Positions 1 through 7,865 of a stretch of DNA of 59,627 nt are shown one piece after another. The position numbers were made by a program, and so were the translations under genes. Source of the DNA: Acidimicrobiia bacterium (GTDB lineage: Bacteria > Actinomycetota > Acidimicrobiia > Acidimicrobiales > Aldehydirespiratoraceae); the NCBI GenBank assembly GCA_003231645.1, contig QIIW01000142.1, positions 1 through 59,627 of the forward strand. Reading direction: 5' to 3'. Numbering within the stretch: the first letter of the stretch is position 1; each line of letters opens with the position of its first letter. The notes below the pieces were generated by a model, which saw nothing but the letters and a program-made list of their open reading frames with translations, had not been told where the DNA came from and did no database searches.

Positions 1-476
1 CCGGCCCCCGGCTTGACCGCACCGAGACTGCCGATGACGGCGTCGTAGAAGATGATCTGCACGAGAAGCGGAATGTTGCGGATCGTCTCCACGAACACCG
101 TGGAGACCTCCCTGACCATCCAGTTCTTGGACAGCCGGCCGAGACCGACGGTCACGCCGAGAAGCGTGGCGAAGATGATGCCCACAAAGGTGAGCCTGAA
201 CATGTTGACCATGCCGACCCACAGCGCCCGGCCACCGGTGGCCGGATCGGTGTCGATCCCTTCGCTCACGAGGAAACCGGGGTTCGTCTTGATGAAACCG
301 AAGCCGGTGCCGATGCCGTTGGCATTGAGGCTGGACTTGGCCTGGGTGACCAGGAAGAGAAGAGCACCGACCGTGACGGTCAGGGCGAATACCTGGGCGA
401 CCCATTTGACAACGGTTGCGTCGCGCCACAGGGGCGGACGGGTGGTGGCCGGATGTTCTGCGTGGGTCGCCGTCAC
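1..476 (-). CDS. Amino-acid ABC transporter permease, 5' part only
   Basis: Membrane subunit of a polar amino-acid uptake system (HisM/GlnP/AapQ family); the gene runs off the window edge, leaving about 158 N-terminal residues. The visible part has a short cytoplasmic tail, a first hydrophobic helix (about residues 18-36), a periplasmic loop, a second helix with MFRLTFVGIIFATLLG, and the family-typical stretch FVETIRNIPLLVQIIFYD. I chose the GTG at 474-476 because AGGGGG lies 8 bases upstream and the frame stays open to the edge. It follows the binding-protein gene on the same strand, separated by a strong hairpin, so the two form one transport operon. Family call is firm; the substrate is not visible. 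Confidence 0.85.
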   Translation of the reverse strand, partial: MTATHAEHPATTRPPLWRDATVVKWVAQVFALTVTVGALLFLVTQAKSSLNANGIGTGFGFIKTNPGFLVSEGIDTDPATGGRALWVGMVNMFRLTFVGIIFATLLGVTVGLGRLSKNWMVREVSTVFVETIRNIPLLVQIIFYDAVIGSLGAVKPGA

Positions 477-540
477 GGCGTGGTCCCCCTCGAATGGGTC
501 TGTTGTCTGTCGCGTCGGCCGTGGTCGGCCGGCGAAGCGA

Positions 541-579
541 CGAGGGGTGGCGAGTCGCTGCAGGACTCGCCACCCCTCG
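541..579 (-). terminator. Perfect 16-bp hairpin between binding-protein and permease genes
   Basis: Arms 541-556 and 564-579 are exact reverse complements around a 7-base loop (557-563). The stem lies about 32 bases past the stop codon of the binding-protein gene and about 65 bases before the permease start. There is no T-run, so it is more likely an mRNA-stabilising or partial-termination element than a classic terminator; this role is inferred. Confidence 0.7.
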
Positions 580-610
580 CTGGTGTTACATGGGCTTCAG
601 ACTGGCTGGA

Positions 611-1783
611 TCAGCGAGCCGGCGGGGCGTACATGAGCCCACCGTTGAGCCAATCGGCGTTGGCCGAGCCGGCACGGGACAGACCAACCGGCACCAGGTT
701 GCGGTTGTAGATGTCGTTGTAGTTGCCGACCTCACGAAGCATGGTCTGGAAGGCGGTGGGATCGAGTCCCATGCCGGACTGCAGTTCACCGTCGCCACCG
801 AGCAGACGCCCGATCTCCGGGCTGGGCGGGTTGGCGACCATCTCGTCGACATTGGCCTGCGTTGCACCCTGCTCATCGAAGATGATCGAGGCGAAGACCG
901 TCCAGTTGACGGCATCGGCCCAAGCCGAGTCGTTCTGGGCGTAGACCGGGCCGAGCGGCTCCTTGGAGATGGGGGTGGACGGGAAGATGACCCAGTTCTC
1001 ACCTGCCGGCTGCTGCTTGGCCTTGCGGCCGACCAGGCCGGAGCCGTCAGTGGTGATGATGTTGCAGGAACCGTCGAGGAAGCCGTTGACGACGATGTCG
1101 TAGTCCTCGAACGTCTTGAGGGTGATCTTGACGTTGGCGACCTTGGCGGCCTCGGCGATGTTCTTCTCCGTGGTGGTACCGGCGTTGGTGCATACGGTGG
1201 CGCCACCGATGTCGGCGATCGTGGAGTCGGCGCTGAATCCATCCTTGGCACGGGCCATCAACTGCTGGCCGTCGTAGTAGGTGGTGGGGCCGAAGTCCAT
1301 GCCGATCTCGCCGTCGCGGCTCTGGGTCCAGGTGGTGTTGCGCATCAGCACGTCGACCTGCCCGGTCTGAACGGCGGTGAAACGAGCCGAAGCAGTGAGC
1401 GGTACGAAGTTGACGGCGGTTGAGTCACCGAGCACGACGGCAGCCACGGCGCGGCAGTAGTCGGCGTCGAGGCCGGTGGTGGTGCCGTCAGGTTGCGTCT
1501 CGGAGAACGCAACGGCGGAGCCGGACACGCCACAGTTGAGGGTGCCACGGTCCTTAACGGTCTTCAGGAGATTCCCCCCCTGCACTGTTTTCACAGTGTC
1601 GGTCGGCTGCGTTGTCGACCCGGCCGGCGCCGTGGTCGACGTGCTGCTCGATGAGACAGCGGCAGTGGTGGTGGTTGATGATGACGCAGCAACGTTGTCG
1701 TTGTTGCTACTGCCACACGCCGCGGCGAGGAGCGTGAAGCTCAGCGCTATCGCGACAGTGCGCCAGATGAATCGTTTACTCAT
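611..1783 (-). CDS. Amino-acid ABC transporter substrate-binding lipoprotein
   Basis: Extracellular solute-binding protein of family 3 (AapJ-like), 390 residues, delivering polar amino acids to the adjacent permease. A signal peptide ends in the lipobox LAAAC (about residues 18-22), followed by a Ser/Thr-rich linker of about 50 residues that would span the wall. The mature domain starts near NLLKTVKDRGTLNCGVSG and contains family-3 signatures such as GLDADYCRAVAAVVLGD and RFTAVQTGQVDVLMRNTTWT. ATG 1783 is preceded by GGAGGG at normal spacing; longer upstream reading lacks this site and would hide the signal peptide. Followed by a 16-bp hairpin and the permease. Confidence 0.93.
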   Translation of the reverse strand: MSKRFIWRTVAIALSFTLLAAACGSSNNDNVAASSSTTTTAAVSSSSTSTTAPAGSTTQPTDTVKTVQGGNLLKTVKDRGTLNCGVSGSAVAFSETQPDGTTTGLDADYCRAVAAVVLGDSTAVNFVPLTASARFTAVQTGQVDVLMRNTTWTQSRDGEIGMDFGPTTYYDGQQLMARAKDGFSADSTIADIGGATVCTNAGTTTEKNIAEAAKVANVKITLKTFEDYDIVVNGFLDGSCNIITTDGSGLVGRKAKQQPAGENWVIFPSTPISKEPLGPVYAQNDSAWADAVNWTVFASIIFDEQGATQANVDEMVANPPSPEIGRLLGGDGELQSGMGLDPTAFQTMLREVGNYNDIYNRNLVPVGLSRAGSANADWLNGGLMYAPPAR

Positions 1784-1857
1784 GTTGTATTCCCTCCAGG
1801 TCCCAGTTTGGGTCGGAGGAACAATACACACATGAGTTGGCTGAGGTGCGATCCGGC

Positions 1858-1891
1858 ACAATATTGTCGGTCGTTTGTCACATTCCGGAAT
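1858..1891. promoter_or_regulatory. Two short perfect palindromes upstream of the binding-protein gene
   Basis: ACAATATTGT (1858-1867) and ATTCCGGAAT (1882-1891) are perfect 10-bp palindromes in the 118-bp gap between the proteasome ATPase stop and the binding-protein start. They sit in an AT-richer patch where a promoter for the transporter is expected. They may be regulator sites; no known consensus was recognised. Confidence 0.35.
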
Positions 1892-1901
1892 ACCGGGCTG
1901 C

Positions 1902-3641
1902 TCAGAGATACTGGCCGGTTGCCACGGAGTCGATTGATCGGCCCCCGCTGGCGGTCTCCTCGCCGGAGACGAGAGTGCGCACGTAGACGATGCGCTCTCC
2001 CTTCTTGCCCGAGATCCTCGCCCAGTCGTCGGGGTTGGTGGTGTTGGGCAGGTCTTCGTGTTCCTTGAATTCCTGTCGGATCGAGGTCAGCAGATCGGAG
2101 GTGCGGATGCCGCGATCGCCGGAAGCTATCTGCCGCTTGATCGCCAGCTTCTTGGCCCGGCGCACAATGTTCTCGACCATCGCTCCCGAAGCGAAGTCCT
2201 TGAAGTACATGACTTCCTTGTCACCGTTCTGGTAGGTCACCTCGAGGAACCGGTTGGGGTCGTCGTCGCGGTACATCTCGCGCACCGACTCCTCGATCAT
2301 CACCTGCACGGCCTTGTCGGGGTCGCCACCGCCGATTCCGTCGATCTCGCCGCGATCGATCGGCAGCGAGGTGGTGAGGTAGTTGGCGAAGATGGCCGAT
2401 GCCGCCTCGGCGTCGGGTCGCTCGATCTTGATCTTCACGTCGAGGCGACCCGGACGGAGGATTGCCGGATCGATCAGGTCCTCGCGGTTGGAGGCTCCTA
2501 TCACGATGACGTTGCGGAGGGCTTCGACCCCGTCGATCTCGGCCAACAACTGCGGCACGATCGTCGACTCGATATCGGAACTGATGCCGCTGCCGCGCGT
2601 GCGAAACAGCGACTCCATCTCGTCGAAGAAGACGATGACGGGCCAGCCCTGTTCGCTCTTCTCTCTCGCCCGCTGGAACACGAGCCTGATCTGGCGTTCG
2701 GTCTCGCCCACGTACTTGTTGAGCAGTTCCGGGCCCTTGATGTTGAGGAAGTAGCTCCGGGCGTCGTGATCGCCCGAAACCTCGGCCACCTTGCCGGCCA
2801 GGCTGTTGGCGACCGCCTTGGCGATGAGGGTCTTCCCGCAGCCGGGGGGCCCGTACAGCAGGATGCCCTTCGGAGCCGGGAGATCGTAGTCAGAGAAAAG
2901 AGCCTGGTGGAGAAACGGCAGTTCGACGGCGTCGGTGATCTGCTCGATCTGCTCATCGAGCCCACCCACGTCGGCGTAGGACACGTCGGGCACTTCTTCG
3001 AGGATGAGATGACCGACCTCCTGGCGCGGGAGTCGCTCGAGCGCCATTCCGGAACGAGGGTCGACGAGCACAGGATCGCCTGATCTGAATGTGGTGCCCT
3101 GAAGGCTGTCGGCCAGTTCGACGATACGCTCCTCGTCGGCTCGGCCGATCACCACGGCGCGGGTACCGTCGTCGAGGAGGTCCTTGAACCTCGCCACCTC
3201 CCCCGTCCGGTCGGGACTGCGTGCCATCACCACGTTGGACGAATCGTTGAGCACGACCTCTTGGCCCCGTTGCAGTTCGCCGGCCAACTCGGACTGAACC
3301 GCGACCCGTATCTTGCGACCGCCGGCGTGGACGTCGGCGGTGCCGTCATCGTTGACGCCGAGCACGGTGCCGTAGCCCGACGGAGGTTGAGTCAGCTTGT
3401 CGACTTCGTCGCGAAGCGCGGAGATGTGGTCGCGTGCCTCGCGCAGGGTGTAGGTGAGCTTCTCGTTCTGCGAGATCGCCTGCGACAACTTGCCCCTGGT
3501 CTCGATCAGACGCTCCTCCAGCGTGCGCACGCGCTTGGGGGAGTCCTGCAGACGCCGTCGAAGGGCGGTGACTTCGTCTTCCAACTCTGCCGCAAGCATA
3601 CGGAGGCGCTTGATCTCGACTTCCCGGGATTCGTCGGCCAT
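1902..3641 (-). CDS. arc: Proteasome-associated AAA ATPase (Mpa/ARC)
   Basis: Hexameric unfoldase that recognises Pup-tagged proteins and feeds them into the 20S proteasome. 579 residues, the usual Mpa/ARC length. N-terminal coiled coil (about 5-85) for Pup binding, interdomain OB folds (about 88-205), then one AAA module with Walker A GPPGCGKT (264-271) and Walker [10 protein letters not shown] (335-343). The protein ends GQYL; this C-terminal Tyr-Leu pair is known to dock into the 20S alpha ring. Start ATG 3641 has GAGGAGG just upstream. Unlike mycobacteria, no pup, dop, prcBA or pafA gene is nearby; trmI, its usual neighbour, is about 1.3 kb upstream. Divergent from the ferredoxin gene. 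Confidence 0.97.
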   Translation of the reverse strand: MADESREVEIKRLRMLAAELEDEVTALRRRLQDSPKRVRTLEERLIETRGKLSQAISQNEKLTYTLREARDHISALRDEVDKLTQPPSGYGTVLGVNDDGTADVHAGGRKIRVAVQSELAGELQRGQEVVLNDSSNVVMARSPDRTGEVARFKDLLDDGTRAVVIGRADEERIVELADSLQGTTFRSGDPVLVDPRSGMALERLPRQEVGHLILEEVPDVSYADVGGLDEQIEQITDAVELPFLHQALFSDYDLPAPKGILLYGPPGCGKTLIAKAVANSLAGKVAEVSGDHDARSYFLNIKGPELLNKYVGETERQIRLVFQRAREKSEQGWPVIVFFDEMESLFRTRGSGISSDIESTIVPQLLAEIDGVEALRNVIVIGASNREDLIDPAILRPGRLDVKIKIERPDAEAASAIFANYLTTSLPIDRGEIDGIGGGDPDKAVQVMIEESVREMYRDDDPNRFLEVTYQNGDKEVMYFKDFASGAMVENIVRRAKKLAIKRQIASGDRGIRTSDLLTSIRQEFKEHEDLPNTTNPDDWARISGKKGERIVYVRTLVSGEETASGGRSIDSVATGQYL

Positions 3642-3880
3642 CTGGTCCTCCTCTCGGTGACGATCTCACACTAGACCGGCTCTGGGCAGTCGAGCCGGAC
3701 AGGACCGCCCCACCGGTGGCAGGGCACAGTGAACGGGACCGACCGACCGAAGTCCCGATTCGATCGGAGAGCGGGTCAACCGACTCAAGAGCGTGGCTAC
3801 ACTGCCGATTCAGTGTCGGAGCCCGAGGCGGGTCCCGGCGGCCAACCAACAGCAACCGCGACGTGAGGTCGAGTGACAAC

Positions 3881-4114
3881 ATGAAGGTCTGGATCGATCA
3901 GGATTTGTGCACCGGAGACGGACTCTGTGAAGAGATCGCTCCCGATATCTTCACCCTTCTCGACGACGGGCTCGCCTACGTGATCGACGCCGGCAAGGTC
4001 CTCTCCGACCCGGCTGGCTCCGAGGGTGTCGCCGCGGTGCCCGACGGCCAAGAGGAAGCATGCATCGAGTCGGCCGAAGAATGCCCCGGTGAGTGCATAT
4101 TCATCGAAGTCTGA
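3881..4114 (+). CDS. Single-cluster ferredoxin with a CxxDxxC motif
   Basis: 77-residue electron carrier. Cys10, Asp13 and Cys16 form CxxDxxC; Cys61, Cys68 (in CP) and Cys72 lie at the C-terminus. This is the layout of single-cluster ferredoxins of the P450-partner/Fer4_13 type. The central ligand position is Asp rather than Cys, as in Pyrococcus furiosus ferredoxin, so a [3Fe-4S] or convertible [4Fe-4S] cluster is expected (inference). ATG 3881 was chosen because the upstream reading is not protein-like and GAGG precedes it. Divergent from arc across a 240-bp gap and convergent with the protease gene. The electron partner is unknown; the TtuA-like Fe-S enzyme nearby is one speculative client. 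Confidence 0.85.
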   Translation: MKVWIDQDLCTGDGLCEEIAPDIFTLLDDGLAYVIDAGKVLSDPAGSEGVAAVPDGQEEACIESAEECPGECIFIEV

Positions 4115-4135
4115 TCAAGCCCCGACGGTCATCCG

Positions 4136-4900
4136 TCAACAGCCGGGCACCTCGGTCGTCGCGCTGAGGTCGGTGGTGAGTTTCTCGGCCAGGGTGGTGG
4201 CCCGCACCGCATAGGCCACGCCGGCGTCGCGTCTGGTGGTCGCGTAGGCGATTCCCACCACGACGCCACTGTCGTCAACCAGGGCCGCACCCGAATCGCC
4301 CGACTCGACATTCGCAGCGAGCAGCCACGAAGGACGATCGACCGTGTCGGTGCCGGCCACCTCGGTGATCTCGACCGTGACCGGGCGGTCTATCCGGAAC
4401 GGAGTGGGGTCCGGCCGGGGATCGTCTCGCCATCCGATCAGCGTGCCGATCGTGCCGTCGGGGGCGTCGCCCAGAGGCAGGGGCGTGAGGTTGGCGCCCT
4501 CTGTTCTCAGTACGGCCAGATCATCGATCGTGTCGAACAGGACAGGCACCGCCTCGAGGGTCCGACCATCGACGAGGGTGATCCTGATCGTGTCGATGCC
4601 AACGATCACGTGGGCAGCGGTCGCGATCAGGTCGGGGCCGACCGCGAACCCGCTCCCTTCTCTTTCGCGACCACACGCCAGTCCGCTCACCCAGACCGTG
4701 GAAGCGACCAGTCGGTCGCGGGTCCCCGCGGTGAGACCGTCTCGGGTCGGGGGTGGGCCGGGGTCGGGCGGATCGGACAGTGGCGGGCGGGTTGCCGGAG
4801 TCGTCACGGCCGACGGGGTGAGCGGATCGTCGGGTGCGCACGCCGAGACGAACAACGCGAACGTGACGAGAACCAGCAGCGTCGTGCGGCGGCGGTTCAT
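4136..4900 (-). CDS. Trypsin-like serine protease lipoprotein
   Basis: Chymotrypsin-fold protease expected on the outer face of the membrane. 254 residues; signal peptide with lipobox FVSAC (Cys21), Pro-rich linker (about 28-52), then the catalytic triad: His97 in TAAHV, Asp127 in IDDLAVL, Ser203 in ESGDSGAAL. There is no PDZ domain, so it is shorter than HtrA/DegP. ATG 4900 overlaps the stop of trmI in ATGA, giving translational coupling; this also rules out the longer upstream frame, which would overlap trmI. It is the last gene of the leftward chain. A similar lipoprotein protease is encoded at 30655-31326. Substrates cannot be inferred. Confidence 0.88.
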   Translation of the reverse strand: MNRRRTTLLVLVTFALFVSACAPDDPLTPSAVTTPATRPPLSDPPDPGPPPTRDGLTAGTRDRLVASTVWVSGLACGREREGSGFAVGPDLIATAAHVIVGIDTIRITLVDGRTLEAVPVLFDTIDDLAVLRTEGANLTPLPLGDAPDGTIGTLIGWRDDPRPDPTPFRIDRPVTVEITEVAGTDTVDRPSWLLAANVESGDSGAALVDDSGVVVGIAYATTRRDAGVAYAVRATTLAEKLTTDLSATTEVPGC

Positions 4901-5676
4901 TCGGCGAGGAGGCGGGCGTGAGTGAGGAATCCCGTGTGGGCGACCATTCGGTGGTCGGGCCGGACGGCGTTGCCCTCGACGTGCCAGGTGCGGTTCAGAA
5001 CCTCGACCGTCTCGACCATCCCGAATGGCGACTCGGCGAGAGCCCGGCAGAGGTTGGAGACCTGGATGATGCTCGGCGTGTAGGCGAGGAAGATTCCACC
5101 GAGCCGCAGGGACGCCGCGGCATGGGGAATGACCTGCCATGGCTCGGCCAGGTCGAGTACGACCCGGTCGAGATCTGCCTCGTCGATCCCCTCGTAGACG
5201 TCGCGCACCGAAGTGTGGTAGCTGCCGAGGGCGGATGCCCCCAGGAACCGTTCGACGTTGCCGCGGGCCCGTTGCTCAAAGTCCTCACGGATTTCGTAGC
5301 CGGTGATCTCGGCACCGGCCCGCAGCAGGCCCGTCGACAGAGCACCGCTGCCGAGGCCCGACTCGAGCACCCTCGCGCCGCGGAAGATATCGGCAAGAAT
5401 CAGGATCGGCCCGATGTCCTTCGGGTAGATCACCTGGGCACCGCGGGGCATCTTGAGGATGTAGTCGGTGATCGTCGGGCGAACGGCGATGAACACCATG
5501 CCCCGTGTGGAGCGAAAGGTCGTGCCCTCCGGGCTCCCGATCATCGCGTCGTGGGACAGGACCCCCGAGTGGGAATGAAACTCCCCGCCCACACTCAGGT
5601 CGATCAGATAGCGCCGCGACTTGCGGTCGGTGAGAAGCACGGTGTCTCCCGCGGCGAGAACGCCCCGGTCGTTCAC
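4897..5676 (-). CDS. trmI: tRNA (adenine-58-N1)-methyltransferase TrmI
   Basis: S-adenosylmethionine-dependent enzyme making m1A58 in the tRNA T-loop; acts as a tetramer in the cytoplasm. 259 residues. N-terminal small barrel (1-65), the family motif YPKD (84-87), SAM-binding loop VLESGLGSGALS (103-114), and VLDLAEPW (173-180), the equivalent of the catalytic DLPEPW region. I chose GTG 5676 because it overlaps the stop of the ttuA-like gene as GTGA and gives the normal family length; the frame stays open further upstream only as a shadow of ttuA. Its ATGA overlap with the protease gene continues the chain. trmI also lies near mpa in mycobacteria. Confidence 0.95.
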   Translation of the reverse strand: MNDRGVLAAGDTVLLTDRKSRRYLIDLSVGGEFHSHSGVLSHDAMIGSPEGTTFRSTRGMVFIAVRPTITDYILKMPRGAQVIYPKDIGPILILADIFRGARVLESGLGSGALSTGLLRAGAEITGYEIREDFEQRARGNVERFLGASALGSYHTSVRDVYEGIDEADLDRVVLDLAEPWQVIPHAAASLRLGGIFLAYTPSIIQVSNLCRALAESPFGMVETVEVLNRTWHVEGNAVRPDHRMVAHTGFLTHARLLAE

Positions 5677-6626
5677 GTCACGGCCTTCCTGGAGATGCGG
5701 CCCGTCCGCATGACGACCGGCACCGGGGCGGTGGCCCGGTCGACGAACCGGCAGAACGCGCAGATGTCCGACGAACACGGGGCGCCGCACTGCGAACAGG
5801 GACGAAGGGTGGCGGACGCGTCGTCGGTGTCGTCGCCGAAGCGCGCGGACGCCCGCTGGAGAAATCCGAAGTAAAAGGCGAATTTGGCTCCGGGCGAGGA
5901 ACTCTCGATGTCGTTGAGTGCGGCTTTGTAGGAGAGATGTCGGTTGCCCCCCGCCATCGGGCACTCGTCGACCATGTAGTCGATCCCGCGGATCACGCAG
6001 TAGGCGGCCGTCTCGCGTTCGGTGAGCCGAACCAGCGGTTTGACCTTCTTCGGGAATCCGCGGAGAGAAGGCAACACCGGGGCCTGGCGACCGAGATATT
6101 CGGTGTGCCAGTGGAGCGTGTTGCCCAGGAGCACCGCGGCTTCGTCGTCGAGATTGTGTCCGGTGGCAACGACGTCGTATCGGCCGCGGCGGGCTGCCTC
6201 GTCGAACAGATGACGCTTGGTGAGCCCACACGCCGAGCACGGTGTCCGCTTGACGGCCCGACTGCCGTTGGGGATGTCGAATCCGTGGTCGATCACCAGG
6301 TCGTCGATAGCCAGATGGAGGCTGCGACGGCGAGCAAAATCCTTGGCATGGCGGCTCGACTCCCGGCTGTAGTCGTCGATACCGAGGGCGATGTGGAACC
6401 CGTCGACCGCATAACCGAGTTCGACGAGGATGTCCCAGAGCGCGAGCGAGTCCTTGCCGCCCGATACCGCCAGCAGGACGCGGTCCGACGGGTGGAGCAT
6501 CTCGAAGTTGGCGATCGCCTTGGCGACCTGATCCCGGCACAGCCTCAGGAAGTGTTCGGCACAGAAGTTGGCGTTGTGGCGGCGGATGTCGATGACGGCC
6601 GGTTCGCGGCACACCCGGCACCTCAC
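5673..6626 (-). CDS. ttuA: TtuA-like tRNA 2-thiolation enzyme (PP-loop, Fe-S)
   Basis: Predicted to adenylate U54/T54 of tRNA and replace its 2-oxygen by sulfur taken from a ubiquitin-like carrier. 317 residues. N-terminal zinc site Cys3, Cys6, Cys22, His25; PP-loop SGGKDS (55-60); CSAC Cys130/Cys133 plus Cys222 in DECPMAGG, the same three positions that hold the catalytic [4Fe-4S] cluster in Thermus TtuA; C-terminal Cys-rich zinc finger starting CSQCGAPC. GTG 6626 overlaps the carrier stop (GTGA), and its own stop overlaps trmI (GTGA). The family also includes TtcA and Ctu1/NcsA, but the two zinc fingers and the neighbouring carrier favour TtuA. Confidence 0.9.
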   Translation of the reverse strand: MRCRVCREPAVIDIRRHNANFCAEHFLRLCRDQVAKAIANFEMLHPSDRVLLAVSGGKDSLALWDILVELGYAVDGFHIALGIDDYSRESSRHAKDFARRRSLHLAIDDLVIDHGFDIPNGSRAVKRTPCSACGLTKRHLFDEAARRGRYDVVATGHNLDDEAAVLLGNTLHWHTEYLGRQAPVLPSLRGFPKKVKPLVRLTERETAAYCVIRGIDYMVDECPMAGGNRHLSYKAALNDIESSSPGAKFAFYFGFLQRASARFGDDTDDASATLRPCSQCGAPCSSDICAFCRFVDRATAPVPVVMRTGRISRKAVT

Positions 6627-6823
6627 TGTCGGCCACCGGAGATCACGGGTCGGATCTCGATCACCGCGTCGAGCCCCAGAGTCCGGTCGCGTGGCACAAG
6701 CTCGCCGTTCTCGATGACGAGATGGGACTCGCGGCTGAGGCCGAGGTGATCGAGCAGGTCACCGGCCTTCATGGGTCGACTGACCTCGATCTCTCGACTT
6801 GGATGTCTCAGTTTGACGATCAC
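6623..6823 (-). CDS. ttuB: ThiS/MoaD/TtuB-like sulfur carrier
   Basis: Small ubiquitin-fold protein (66 residues), the probable sulfur donor for the downstream TtuA-like thiolase. It opens with a beta-strand MIVKLRHPSREIEV, has the loop GDLLDHLGLS, and ends IEIRPVISGGRQ. The Gly-Gly that becomes a thiocarboxylate in this family is followed by Arg-Gln, so two residues would have to be removed for activation (inference). GTG 6823 has AGAGAAG 6 bases upstream. Its stop overlaps the ttuA start. No E1-like or JAMM protease gene is in the window. It could alternatively serve thiamine or molybdopterin synthesis, but the gene pairing argues for tRNA thiolation. Confidence 0.8.
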   Translation of the reverse strand: MIVKLRHPSREIEVSRPMKAGDLLDHLGLSRESHLVIENGELVPRDRTLGLDAVIEIRPVISGGRQ

Positions 6824-6877
6824 TTCGAACTTCTCTGCACGCTTGCGTCGGGGCTTCCGGGACGGACTCGGAGCGGA

Positions 6878-7117
6878 CTAGGCCCTCTCGTGCCGCGGGT
6901 CGATGTGGCTGATCACCAACTTTTCGCCGACGGCGAGAGGCTCGGAGAATCTGATCGGCTTGTCGCCGCGCTTGGTCATACCTTGGATCCTGGCACCGAC
7001 GAACCTTGCACTGAACACCGCCAGCCAGAACTTGGACCCGCCGATCAGCCCCCTGCGGATGCTGTTGAATCGGATGGTACGGCTCACGTAGGCCCGGCCG
7101 AACGACTTGGGAGCCAT
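6878..7117 (-). CDS. Small basic conserved protein
   Basis: 79 residues, function not recognised. It has a basic N-terminal half (SRTIRFNSIRRGLIGGSKFW), a hydrophobic patch around FWLAVFSARF, and a C-terminal beta-rich half (KPIRFSEPLAVGEKLVISHI). No signal peptide or cysteines. ATG 7117 overlaps the stop of the preceding membrane-protein gene (ATGA), and the sulfur-carrier gene follows after 54 bp, so co-expression with that chain is likely. The coupling and clean sequence make it a real gene despite its size. Confidence 0.75.
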   Translation of the reverse strand: MAPKSFGRAYVSRTIRFNSIRRGLIGGSKFWLAVFSARFVGARIQGMTKRGDKPIRFSEPLAVGEKLVISHIDPRHERA

Positions 7118-7329
7118 CAGATGCGACGGATCTCGACGACGGTGGACTTGGTTCGGCCGACCCGCCTTCCGATCACGAAGACGATGATCAGCAGGATCAC
7201 GCCTCCCACCGCGAGAAAAGGCACCGCCTTGGAGGCGGCCTCGTCGGCCGATCGGTCGATGTCGTCCTTGAACGATTGGAATGACGAGCGAAGGTCGTCG
7301 CGGGAGATCGTCTCGTTGTCATCAGCCAT
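7117..7329 (-). CDS. Small single-pass membrane protein
   Basis: 70 residues: an acidic, helical N-terminus (MADDNETISRDDLRSSFQSF) that looks soluble and cytoplasmic, one transmembrane helix (about 37-54, VPFLAVGGVILLIIVFVIG) and a short basic tail RRVGRTKSTVVEIRRI. The layout resembles small helper proteins found next to holin-like membrane proteins in actinobacteria; function unknown. ATG 7329 lies in an ATGA overlap with the upstream gene, and its own stop overlaps the next start, so three genes in a row are coupled. Confidence 0.75.
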   Translation of the reverse strand: MADDNETISRDDLRSSFQSFKDDIDRSADEAASKAVPFLAVGGVILLIIVFVIGRRVGRTKSTVVEIRRI

Positions 7330-7625
7330 CACAGGCTCCTCTTGGTGATTCGCGAAACCAGCACACCGATGACCGCCAGTAGAGCCACGAGAGTGATGGT
7401 GGTGGGGACCCACGAGAGATTTCCCGTGAATGTCGATCCGGTCTCCTCCTGTAGCACCCTGAGCAGCGCCAGGCTCAGGGAGACGAGCCCGAACATCAAC
7501 AGGACGCTCCCCAAGAGCCCGAATGTGAGCCATCTTCCGGAGCCCTGTAGCGGTCCGAGGATCTCCTGTCTCGTATAAGCCTTGACGAGGTCGAACATCT
7601 CGCCGGGTCCGGTTTTGTCGCCCAT
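7329..7625 (-). CDS. Two-helix membrane protein, holin-like
   Basis: 98 residues with an N-terminal amphipathic stretch (EMFDLVKAYTRQEILGPL) and two transmembrane helices (about 33-60 and 72-90), ending in basic ISRITKRSL. The pattern matches the actinobacterial holin-X/DUF1469-like superfamily (moderate confidence); these are chromosomal proteins of unclear role, not evidence of a phage here. ATG 7625 follows AGGATCG. First of three genes joined by ATGA overlaps. Confidence 0.78.
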   Translation of the reverse strand: MGDKTGPGEMFDLVKAYTRQEILGPLQGSGRWLTFGLLGSVLLMFGLVSLSLALLRVLQEETGSTFTGNLSWVPTTITLVALLAVIGVLVSRITKRSL

Positions 7626-7651
7626 CGATCCTCCGTGTCAGGACGGCAACC

Positions 7652-7843
7652 CTACCGGTTCGAGTCGCCACCGTGCTGCGACACCAGCTCTATCAGTGCA
7701 CCTTGCTCCGGGATCATGTCGCACAGCAGATCGAATCGTTGACGGGTCGACGAGGTGGCGAGCAGTCGGCACACGGCGACGAGGTCGTCCACCTCCGAGA
7801 CCGTGCCGAGACCGTCGGGCTCGTCGGGCCAGGGTTCGATCAT
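7652..7843 (-). CDS. Small acidic hypothetical protein
   Basis: 63 residues, mostly acidic and helical (EPDGLGTVSEVDDLVAVCRLL, ending IELVSQHGGDSNR). Not recognised. It fills the gap between the DacB-like gene and the holin-like gene on the same strand. ATG 7843 or GTG 7846 both leave it just after the DacB-like stop; a longer start at 7960 would overlap that gene. No strong ribosome site is visible, so the gene is likely but not certain. Confidence 0.5.
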   Translation of the reverse strand: MIEPWPDEPDGLGTVSEVDDLVAVCRLLATSSTRQRFDLLCDMIPEQGALIELVSQHGGDSNR

Positions 7844-7865
7844 CACCGTGGCGAATCGTCCGGGG

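Noticed and set aside
416..1423. 335-codon rightward frame over the amino-acid transporter
   Set aside because: Antisense to a clear binding protein with signal peptide and ribosome site.
4901..6636. A 579-codon frame continuing upstream of TrmI
   Set aside because: It is the shadow of the ttuA-like gene in another frame; low-complexity Arg/Pro-rich sequence with no family.
7329..7625. Prophage, from the holin-like protein
   Set aside because: No lysin, integrase, capsid or att signals; such proteins are normal chromosomal genes in actinobacteria.
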